Source: Hyphomonadaceae bacterium (lineage in GTDB: Bacteria > Pseudomonadota > Alphaproteobacteria > Caulobacterales > Hyphomonadaceae). From it: a stretch of DNA of 14,509 nt. Position 1 is the stretch's first letter. The number at the start of each line of letters is the position of its first letter. This document shows positions 7,464-12,870 of the stretch, piece by piece. The notes beneath the pieces are model-generated. The model had not been told where the DNA came from, searched no databases, and was given only the letters and a program-made list of their open reading frames with translations. The stretch is taken from the NCBI GenBank assembly GCA_030696545.1, contig JAUYSA010000249.1, positions 1 through 14,509 on the forward strand, in the 5' to 3' direction. Position numbers and translations under genes: made by a program.

Positions 7464-7582
7464 CCTCGTGGTTCGACGGACGCACGCTATGCGTGCTGCT
7501 CACCATGAGAACTTCGAAGCCGCTGGCTGGTTAGCCCTCATGGTGAGCAACCGCCGCAGGCGGCGCCTGTCGAACCACGAGG
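7464..7582. repeat. Structured palindromic repeat between convergent genes
   Basis: A nested inverted repeat of 119 bases. The outer arms, 7464-7477 (CCTCGTGGTTCGAC) and 7569-7582, pair perfectly over 14 bp. The inner arms, 7498-7509 (GCTCACCATGAG) and 7537-7548, pair perfectly over 12 bp. Between outer and inner arms each side has its own small hairpin: GCACGC-TAT-GCGTGC at 7482-7496 and GCCG-CAGG-CGGC at 7553-7564. The inner loop adds GGCT-GGTT-AGCC at 7525-7536. The same type of CCTCGTGGTTCGA/CTCATGGTGAG palindrome is familiar from many alphaproteobacterial intergenic regions, so this is a member of a dispersed family. It fills the gap between the converging TRIC-family and dksA genes and could terminate both. 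Confidence 0.88.
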
Positions 7583-7594
7583 GCGTTCGCCCGA

Positions 7595-8008
7595 TCAGTC
7601 GTCGCGGATCGTGCGTTCCTTGCGCTCGTGGCGTTCCTGCGCCTCGAGGCAGAGGGTGGCGATCGGGCGGGCGTCGAGGCGTTTCACGCCGATCGGCTCG
7701 CCGGTCTCTTCGCAATAGCCGTACTCGCCAAGTTCGATGCGGCGGAGCGCAGACTCTATCTTGTTGACCAGCTTGCGCTCGCGGTCGCGGGTGCGCAGTT
7801 CGAGCGCACGGTCAGCTTCCGACGAGGCGCGATCCACGAGGTCGGGGATCGGCGCTACGTTTTCCTGCATGCCCGTGATCGTCTCGCGGTTGCCCTGAAG
7901 GATCTCCTCCTTCCAGGCGATCAGCTTTTCCCTGAAATACTTGAGCTGCTTCTTGCTCATGTAGGGCTCGTTCTCGGTCGGCTTGTAGGTGGCCGTCTTG
8001 GAACTCAT
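7595..8008 (-). CDS. dksA: DksA-family RNA polymerase-binding transcription factor
   Basis: DksA binds in the secondary channel of RNA polymerase and, with ppGpp, adjusts promoter choice. The 137-residue protein has the coiled coil with the tip motif D-x-x-D-x-A (DLVDRA, residues 56-61), then 'LELRTRDRERKLVNKIESAL', and the C-terminal finger 'GEYGYCEETGEPIGVKRL' and 'ARPIATLCLEAQE'. The finger keeps only two of the four usual cysteines: the pattern is Cys99-x-x-Thr102 and Cys120-x-x-Ala123. Such CxxT/CxxA versions occur in known DksA variants that work without zinc. Start: GGGAG (8017-8021) lies 8 bases before the ATG. It precedes the palindromic repeat at 7464-7582, which may end its transcript. 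Confidence 0.93.
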   Translation of the reverse strand: MSSKTATYKPTENEPYMSKKQLKYFREKLIAWKEEILQGNRETITGMQENVAPIPDLVDRASSEADRALELRTRDRERKLVNKIESALRRIELGEYGYCEETGEPIGVKRLDARPIATLCLEAQERHERKERTIRDD

Positions 8009-8235
8009 AGCTTGTGCTCCCTAGGCCGACCCATCCCCAGGGCCGCCTTAGCTGGGCGGGTCATATATAGGAGCCCGCCTACTCCGTAAACGCCTTCGAT
8101 CATCCGGGATTCCCGCATGGCGTGTTGTATTTGTTACAAATTTTTGACGCCGCCTGTTTAGCAGGCTTAACGCGTGAGTATTCGCTCACGGAACATGTCA
8201 TTGCCGCGCCGCAGCAATTGCCGACTGCACGGATA
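8009..8235. other. Intergenic region between fliX and dksA with small hairpins
   Basis: This 227-base stretch lies downstream of fliX and upstream of dksA. Besides the possible dksA promoter it holds a 13-base AT-rich palindrome, ATTTGT-T-ACAAAT (8129-8141), and two adjacent weak hairpins: GCCTG-TTTAG-CAGGC (8152-8166) and CGTGAG-TATTCG-CTCACG (8173-8190). The two hairpins lie 46-84 bases after the fliX stop and could slow or end its transcript, but neither is followed by a good U-run on the minus strand. I see no convincing gene here. Confidence 0.5.
8055..8091 (-). promoter_or_regulatory. Possible dksA promoter with a dyad around the -10
   Basis: Read on the minus strand, TTTACG (8085-8090) and TATATG (8062-8067) are spaced 17 bases and match sigma-70 elements at four positions each. 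The -10 lies inside an inverted repeat, GGCGGG (8055-8060), 13 bases, CCCGCC (8074-8079). The inferred transcript start would be about 45-50 bases upstream of the dksA ATG. This is pattern matching only. Confidence 0.35.
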
Positions 8236-8664
8236 TCAGGCGGCTTCGGCTTCCCGCTCGAGCTTGGCCGCTTCGACGGCCACGCGGACCTCGGCCCAGT
8301 TCAGAGAGTCGTCTAGGCCGATATCGCCGGTAGCGTCGCGCTGTTCGGAAAGCGCGCCCTTGAGGAGCGCCAGATGGCGTTGCGAGGGACCTTCGCCGAG
8401 CATCGCAAGCTGAAGACGATCGAGCGCATCAAGCAGCCGCCGCCCCTTGCGCAGTGCGCGCGAGCGCGCTTCGGGGCCACCAACGCCCTGCAGGGCCATA
8501 AGCGCGGAAATTCCTGAAACGCCTGCAGCGCCTGAAACAGCGGCAGCAGCCGCTCTCGGGGCCACGCCGTCGGCGGCCAGAAGCCGGCTGAAGCCTTCGG
8601 CCGCGGGTTTGGCTCCGCTGCTGCCAGCGGATGCCGATGTGGACGAGGTGGAACTGACCTTCAT
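8236..8664 (-). CDS. fliX: Flagellar assembly regulator FliX
   Basis: In Caulobacter, FliX couples completion of the early basal body to activation of late flagellar genes by binding the regulator FlbD; it also affects ring assembly. The 142-residue protein has the family layout: an MKVS start, a low-complexity Ser/Ala/Gly N-terminal third (to about residue 50), 'ISALMALQGVGGPEARSRA', a 'GRRLLDALDRLQLAMLGEG' helix and the C-terminal 'LNWAEVRVAVEAAKLERE' helix. AGGAG (8675-8679) lies 10 bases before the ATG. It is divergent from flgI, the arrangement expected for this gene in Caulobacterales, and a CtrA-type box sits 40 bases upstream of its start codon. That fits its role as an early, cell-cycle controlled gene. 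Confidence 0.9.
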   Translation of the reverse strand: MKVSSTSSTSASAGSSGAKPAAEGFSRLLAADGVAPRAAAAAVSGAAGVSGISALMALQGVGGPEARSRALRKGRRLLDALDRLQLAMLGEGPSQRHLALLKGALSEQRDATGDIGLDDSLNWAEVRVAVEAAKLEREAEAA

Positions 8665-8703
8665 CTCAACACGTCTCCTGCCCGGCAGATTTGGCCTAGT
8701 TGG

Positions 8704-8718
8704 TTAATGGCGGCTTAA
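8704..8718 (-). promoter_or_regulatory. CtrA-type binding site upstream of fliX
   Basis: The sequence TTAATGGCGGCTTAA is an exact TTAA-N7-TTAA, the core of the CtrA recognition sequence in Caulobacter and relatives. On the minus strand the second half reads TTAACC, which matches the stronger half-site. It lies 40-54 bases upstream of the fliX start codon, where it could overlap a -35 region. FliX being an early flagellar gene makes CtrA control likely. A third TTAA is at 8746-8749. Confidence 0.65.
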
Positions 8719-8750
8719 GGAAAGTTTCGGCGCGGGAAACCACGCTTAAG
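8714..8750. repeat. Long interrupted dyad in the fliX-flgI intergenic region
   Basis: Two CTTAAG hexamers (8714-8719 and 8745-8750) flank GTTTC (8724-8728) and GAAAC (8736-8740) with equal 4-base spacers, giving an arrangement symmetric about base 8732: CTTAAG-N4-GTTTC-N7-GAAAC-N4-CTTAAG. Eleven of fifteen positions in each arm pair. It overlaps the CtrA box on its left side and is about midway between the two divergent start codons' promoter zones. It may be an operator for a dimeric regulator. I do not recognise the motif. Confidence 0.55.
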
Positions 8751-8841
8751 GCTTTGTTGCCGATTGGGGGACGAAACTCCCGTTGAAGAACGCTGCGGCC
8801 AGAACGGTCGGAAATTTCCGCCATCCGTACACTGGAATCCC

Positions 8842-9951
8842 ATGCGCGTGCTCGCCCGTACCCTGTCCTGCATTCTTGCAGCGCTCGCGCTGACCTCGCC
8901 CGTCGCGGCGGGAACGCGGCTGAAGGACATCATCGACATCGAAGGCGTGCGCGAGAACCAGCTGACCGGCTATGGCATCGTGTTCGGCCTCAATGGCACG
9001 GGCGATTCCATACGCAACTGCCCGATGCTGCAACAGGGCCTCGCCTCGATGCTGGAACGTCTCGGCATCAACACCCGCGACTCGACCGTCAACACCAAGA
9101 ACGTCGCCGCTGTCATGGTGACGGCGAACCTTCCGCCTTTCGGCACCAACGGCTCGCGCATCGACGTGACCGTCTCGACCATGTGCGACGCCAAAAGCCT
9201 TGAAGGCGGCACGCTTCTGGCGACGCCGATGATCGGCGCCGACAGCCAGGCCTATGCGCTGGCACAAGGGTCGGTTGCGGTCGGCGCGTTCACCGCAAGC
9301 GGCAATTCGGGAAGCTCGCTGACACGCAACATTCCCACCAATGGCCGCGTGCCCAACGGCGCGACGATCGAACGCGAACTGCGCTTCGATATCTCCGCCC
9401 AGAGCGAGCTGCGCCTTGCCCTGCGTAATCCGGACTTCACGACCGCCGCTCGCATCGCCGGCGCGATAAACACCTTCCTTGGCGTTGAAGCCGCAGTCGC
9501 ATCGGATCTCGCGACCGTGCGTCTTCGCCGGCCCAGCAGCTTCGGCGACATGTCGTCCCTGATCGCACAGATCGAGGGGCTGGAGATCGAGCCAGAACAG
9601 CGCGCCCGCGTAGTGATCAACGAGACTACGGGCGTCATCGTGATGGGCGAGAATGTGCGAGTGTCCACCGTTGCGATCGCGCAGGGCAACCTGACCATAC
9701 AGGTTCAGGAAACGCCGGGCGTGGCGATGCCGAACTCCTTCACCAACGCACCGCCGGTTGTCGTGCCGCAGAGCAATATCGCGGTGGCGGAAGATACGGC
9801 GAAGCTTGCGCTGGTGGGCGGCACTGGCGTGCCGCTGAGTGAACTGGTGACAGGCCTCAACGCGCTGGGTGTCAGCCCGCGCGACCTGATCGTAATCTTG
9901 CAGGCACTGAAGACATCCGGCGCGCTGCAGGCCGAAATCGAGGTGATGTGA
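8842..9951 (+). CDS. flgI: Flagellar P-ring protein FlgI
   Basis: FlgI polymerises in the periplasm into the P-ring, the bushing around the flagellar rod. The 369-residue precursor has a Sec signal peptide (residues 1 to about 23, 'SPVAA' before 'GTRLKD') and then the family signature 'RLKDIIDIEGVRENQLTGYG', 'NVAAVMVTANLPPF', 'RIDVTVS', 'GGTLLATPMIGADSQAYALA' and the C-terminal 'LNALGVSPRDLIVILQALK'. I chose the ATG at 8842 because it gives a clean signal peptide. A TTG at 8764 in the same frame would put 26 polar residues ahead of it. Two cysteines, Cys60 and Cys115, lie in positions that I recall as small residues in most relatives. It heads the flgI-flgJ-flbY operon, with the flgJ start overlapping its stop by one base. 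Confidence 0.97.
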   Translation: MRVLARTLSCILAALALTSPVAAGTRLKDIIDIEGVRENQLTGYGIVFGLNGTGDSIRNCPMLQQGLASMLERLGINTRDSTVNTKNVAAVMVTANLPPFGTNGSRIDVTVSTMCDAKSLEGGTLLATPMIGADSQAYALAQGSVAVGAFTASGNSGSSLTRNIPTNGRVPNGATIERELRFDISAQSELRLALRNPDFTTAARIAGAINTFLGVEAAVASDLATVRLRRPSSFGDMSSLIAQIEGLEIEPEQRARVVINETTGVIVMGENVRVSTVAIAQGNLTIQVQETPGVAMPNSFTNAPPVVVPQSNIAVAEDTAKLALVGGTGVPLSELVTGLNALGVSPRDLIVILQALKTSGALQAEIEVM

Positions 9952-10274
9952 TGGCTGACATCGCCCTCACCGCGCCTTCGGTCGATGTTCTCGCGCAGAA
10001 GAAAGCCTCGCTTTCCTCGGATGTCTCATCGGTGAAGACCCGTGCGCAGGCCGAAGACGTGGCGCGCCAGTTCGAGCGCATGTTCATCTCAGAAATGCTG
10101 GCGCCGATGTTCCAGGGCCTCGAAACGGACGGCCCGATGGGCGGCGGCAATGCCGAGGCGACTTTCCGCCCGATGCTGGTGGACCAGTATGCCGACGCCA
10201 TTGCCCGGGGCGGCGGGATCGGCATTTCTGACGCCGTCCTCAAGGAAATCCTTCGTATGCAGGGGCTCGAATGA
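9951..10274 (+). CDS. flgJ: Rod-binding protein, single-domain FlgJ
   Basis: A 107-residue cytoplasm-to-periplasm rod assembly factor of the rod-binding type. It corresponds only to the N-terminal domain of enterobacterial FlgJ, without the muramidase domain, as is usual in alphaproteobacteria. The signature is 'ARQFERMFISEMLAPMF', a glycine-rich loop (GPMGGGNAE) and 'RPMLVDQYADAIARGGGIGI'. The ATG at 9951 overlaps the flgI stop in a TGATG, with GAGGTG shortly upstream, so translation is probably coupled. A GTG one codon earlier is the less likely start. The stop overlaps the next gene in an ATGA. In enterobacteria the muramidase activity helps the rod cross the peptidoglycan. Here a separate enzyme must provide it, and none is in this window. 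Confidence 0.9.
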   Translation: MADIALTAPSVDVLAQKKASLSSDVSSVKTRAQAEDVARQFERMFISEMLAPMFQGLETDGPMGGGNAEATFRPMLVDQYADAIARGGGIGISDAVLKEILRMQGLE

Positions 10275-10711
10275 CATCCGATTCCGCTGATCGCGCGACA
10301 CAGCTATTGGCCATGACTCAGCGTCTTGTCTCGCTGGTGAGCACTGAGGTCGAAGCCGTCAAGACTCGCAAGCTGCAAGGTCCCTCCGCCGAGTGGGACG
10401 AGAAAGAGCGTCTGGTCCATGCCTGGCGCATCGAAGTGTCCAAGGTGAAAGCGGAGCCGCAGCTGCTGGCGGGTATTCCGGCCGACCTCAAGACCAGCCT
10501 CCGTGACGCCGCCAAGGCGCTGGAAGACGGGCTGGAGACCCACGCCAACGCATTGATGGCGACGAAGACCGTAACGGAAGGCTTGGTCCGGTCCATCGCG
10601 GCCGAGATTGCCTCATCCCGCAGCGCGCCTGCCGCTTACGGACGCAGCGGAACGGTAAATCCCAACGCAAGGCGCGAAGCCTCGGGGCTTGCAGTGGACG
10701 CCAAGGCGTAA
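10271..10711 (+). CDS. flbY: FlbY/FlgN-like flagellar accessory protein
   Basis: A 146-residue soluble, mostly helical protein overlapping flgJ by 4 bases (ATGA), hence the last member of the flgI operon. The body is a helical bundle ('ATQLLAMTQRLVSLVSTEVE', 'EKERLVHAWRIEVSKVKAE', 'LRDAAKALEDGLETHANALM') followed by 'TKTVTEGLVRSIAAEIAS' and a short 'AAYGRSG' tail. The order flgI-rod-binding protein-flbY and the TVTEGLVR-IA-E segment with a following YG match FlbY of Caulobacter as I remember it. That family is distantly like FlgN-type export chaperones of hook-filament junction proteins, which is an inference rather than something the sequence proves. After the stop there is a GAAA-loop hairpin (10730-10747). 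Confidence 0.75.
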   Translation: MTSDSADRATQLLAMTQRLVSLVSTEVEAVKTRKLQGPSAEWDEKERLVHAWRIEVSKVKAEPQLLAGIPADLKTSLRDAAKALEDGLETHANALMATKTVTEGLVRSIAAEIASSRSAPAAYGRSGTVNPNARREASGLAVDAKA

Positions 10712-10729
10712 ATCGCACTTGTTGCGGAA

Positions 10730-10773
10730 GCGGAGCGAAAGCCCCGCGTGACACGCATGTTATGACTTTTTTT
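10730..10773 (+). terminator. Possible weak terminator after flbY
   Basis: A hairpin GCGGAGC-GAAA-GCCCCGC (10730-10747, one mismatch, GNRA-type tetraloop) lies 18 bases after the flbY stop. A run of seven T residues (10767-10773) follows, but 19 bases further on instead of directly adjacent. The geometry is therefore poor for an intrinsic terminator, though the pair of elements is suggestive. Confidence 0.3.
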
Positions 10774-10803
10774 ACGCCTGAGGCGCCTTGCCCACTTGAT
10801 CTA

Positions 10804-10820
10804 TTTGCCCTCCCGGCAAA
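10804..10820. promoter_or_regulatory. Inverted repeat upstream of the 427-residue protein gene
   Basis: TTTGCC-CTCCC-GGCAAA is a perfect 6-bp inverted repeat located 87-103 bases upstream of the start codon at 10907. The spacing between half-sites would suit a dimeric repressor or activator. No matching copy occurs elsewhere in the window, and I cannot name a regulator. Confidence 0.3.
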
Positions 10821-10906
10821 CAAAGGTGCTCTAGGCCGGGGCGCGTAAGTGGACGGATGGGCGTTATGCCTTGTGCGGCCACGTTATTGATACGGAAGCG
10901 GGCTCG

Positions 10907-12190
10907 ATGAATCGACGTCGCAAGCGCCGGCTACCGTTCGCGGCTTACGCCGCTCTCATCTTCAACGCTGCTATCTGTGTCACGCCCTTCATGGCGTCGC
11001 ATGTCATGTCGACGGCCTATGGCGACAAGCGCCCGGCTTTCCAGGCGACCCCCGAGGCCATCACCGCCACGCGCCAGGCGATGGACCAGCGCTTCCAGGA
11101 AATCTCCACCCGTCCGGACAAGGCTTCGCGCGAAGTCTGGGCCGAGATGGTCCGCACCTCGCTAGAAGAAAAAGAGCTGCGCCGGGTTCGCGGCCTGATG
11201 CTTGGCGCCCCTGCCATGCTGGACGGCAAGGATGGCGAAGCGCTGCGGGCGCGGATCGCGGTGGCCGATGGCTCAGGGGAGGACGCCCTGATCGACGCCG
11301 CCCTCGCCTACCTGCCGGAAGACCTGCAGGACGAGTACGAGCGCCGCACGACCCCTCTGCAATCCATCTTCACGGCGTCAGCTCCCGCATCCGCCGTGCC
11401 GGGCGCGACGCCCGCCGTGGCCACATCGACTGGCGAAGCCTCGCTGACGGTCAATCGTGAGAGCGATGCCCCGGTCGAGCTGAACCGTCTGGGCGACCTG
11501 CCGCAACACACACGCACGGCAGTCGGCTGGGCCAATGACGACCATACCGACGTGACGTCGTTCCTGCTTTCAGGCATCGGCCTGATTCTCGCTGATCCGG
11601 AAGCCCGCGCGGGCGCATCTGTTGCGATCTCGACCTTCCTGACGCGCAAGGAAGGTACCATTCCCTTCAAGCTGTATCTGCAGAAGCGCATCGAGGACGT
11701 TGTGCCGGTCGCCGAGATGAAGCGCCTGCTGGCCGCCGAATTCCAGAACGAGGTCGGCTATACCGCGAAGAACGCGCAAGTTGTCGATCGTGTTTTCCGC
11801 ACGACCATCGACAAGGAAAAACTGGAGCCGCTGCTGGCGGAGTTCCGCATACTCCGCGAGATCGCTCAGGACACGTCCAACGAATCCGCCGTCGCCATCA
11901 TCAGCCGCATCAAGGACCGGGCTGACGTGAACCGCGCCCAGCTTGTCGCCCGCGCTGGCGGCGACCGTGTCGTGCCGCTGGCCGACTATGACGGCGAGAA
12001 CCTGCTCGACACTGCGCGCACGACCGTGACTTGGACCAATGCGCTGCGGATGCAGGTGGCTGGCTTGCTGGCCTGCCTCGCCCTGCTCGGCTTCGTGGCG
12101 CTTACGGTGTTCTGGAAATCCTTCACGCGGGACAAGCCGCGCAAGGTCAGCGCCGTCTATCTGATGGACGATTATTCCGCCGCCAGCTGA
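10907..12190 (+). CDS. Bitopic membrane protein of unknown function with a large periplasmic domain
   Basis: I do not recognise this 427-residue protein. It begins MNRRRKRR and then has a membrane helix at about residues 11-33. By the positive-inside rule the N-terminus is cytoplasmic and residues 34-382 are periplasmic. A second helix lies at 383-404, and a short basic tail (KSFTRDKPRKVSAVYLMDDY) returns to the cytoplasm. The periplasmic part has two helical blocks: 50-150 (charged, 'SREVWAEMVRTSLEEKELRR') and 190-380 ('SVAISTFLTRKEGTIPFKL', 'VVDRVFRTTIDKEKLEPLL'), joined by an Ala/Ser/Pro-rich linker (about 155-180). I chose the ATG at 10907, with GGAAG upstream, over a TTG at 10871. It follows the flgI-flgJ-flbY operon after 195 bases and converges on marC, with 4 bases between the stops. 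An envelope role linked to flagella or to the cell pole is possible but unproven. Confidence 0.85.
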   Translation: MNRRRKRRLPFAAYAALIFNAAICVTPFMASHVMSTAYGDKRPAFQATPEAITATRQAMDQRFQEISTRPDKASREVWAEMVRTSLEEKELRRVRGLMLGAPAMLDGKDGEALRARIAVADGSGEDALIDAALAYLPEDLQDEYERRTTPLQSIFTASAPASAVPGATPAVATSTGEASLTVNRESDAPVELNRLGDLPQHTRTAVGWANDDHTDVTSFLLSGIGLILADPEARAGASVAISTFLTRKEGTIPFKLYLQKRIEDVVPVAEMKRLLAAEFQNEVGYTAKNAQVVDRVFRTTIDKEKLEPLLAEFRILREIAQDTSNESAVAIISRIKDRADVNRAQLVARAGGDRVVPLADYDGENLLDTARTTVTWTNALRMQVAGLLACLALLGFVALTVFWKSFTRDKPRKVSAVYLMDDYSAAS

Positions 12191-12194
12191 TTTT

Positions 12195-12863
12195 TCAGTC
12201 CGCTGGAAGCTGAAGCCCAAAAGCGCCGATAATACCGACGATGATCATCTGGACGGCCAGCGCCGACAGGATGACGCCGAAGATGCGCGTGATGGCCCCG
12301 GCGATCTGGTCGCCCATAACCTTCAGCAGCGGACCGGCGGCGAGGAAGATCAGGCAGGCCAGCACCAGGTTGGCGCCGATCGCGAAAGACACGATGCCAA
12401 TGCCGACTGGATCGCCAGCGGCGTTCTGCATGTAGAGCATCGCCGTGGCGATCGAGCCCGGACCAGCAAGCATCGGGATGGCGAGCGGAAAGACGGAAAC
12501 ATCGTCCAGACGGCCGGACGCTTCTTCGTCGGCAAGCACCTGATCGGCGCGGGTCTTCTGCCGCGCTTGCCGCTTCTCGAACACCATCTCCAGCGCAATG
12601 AGGAACAGCAGCACCCCGCCCGCAACGCGGAAAGCGTCGAGCGAAATGCCAAGATGCTCAAGCAGCCAGGCGCCCGCAAAGGCGAAGAAGAACAGGATCA
12701 GCGCGGCGACGAACACCGACTTGATCGCCATCTTGCGCGCATAGCCAGACCCGCCCGGCGCGGTGAGCGAGGCGAAGATAGGAGCGACACCCGGAGCGTC
12801 GATCAGCACGAAGAAGGTCACGAAGGCTGCGACGGCCTGCTCGAACTGGATCTCGCTCAGCAT
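12195..12863 (-). CDS. MarC family integral membrane protein
   Basis: A 222-residue inner-membrane protein with six predicted helices, matching the MarC family (UPF0056). Typical segments are the N-terminal 'FVTFFVLIDAPGVAPIFASL', 'FRVAGGVLLFLIALEMVFEK' and the central 'FPLAIPMLAGPGSIATAML'. A charged cytoplasmic loop (about residues 95-122) separates the two halves. Despite its name the family is not an established antibiotic-resistance determinant, and its transport substrate is unknown. The ATG at 12863 lies 7 bases after the stop of the divergent flagellin on the same strand, so the two probably share a transcript, which is an odd partnership. Its own ribosome site is weak. The 3' end faces the 427-residue protein gene. 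Confidence 0.92.
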   Translation of the reverse strand: MLSEIQFEQAVAAFVTFFVLIDAPGVAPIFASLTAPGGSGYARKMAIKSVFVAALILFFFAFAGAWLLEHLGISLDAFRVAGGVLLFLIALEMVFEKRQARQKTRADQVLADEEASGRLDDVSVFPLAIPMLAGPGSIATAMLYMQNAAGDPVGIGIVSFAIGANLVLACLIFLAAGPLLKVMGDQIAGAITRIFGVILSALAVQMIIVGIIGAFGLQLPAD

Positions 12864-12870
12864 CGCCGTC

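Noticed and set aside
7423..7767. Arg-rich open frame running through the palindromic repeat and into dksA
   Set aside because: It crosses the repeat and the antisense of dksA, with a composition that reflects the repeat rather than a protein.
8665..8841. Sigma-54 promoter for flgI or fliX
   Set aside because: I looked for GG-N10-GC on both strands in a TGGCAC/TTGC context and found none with the correct spacing.
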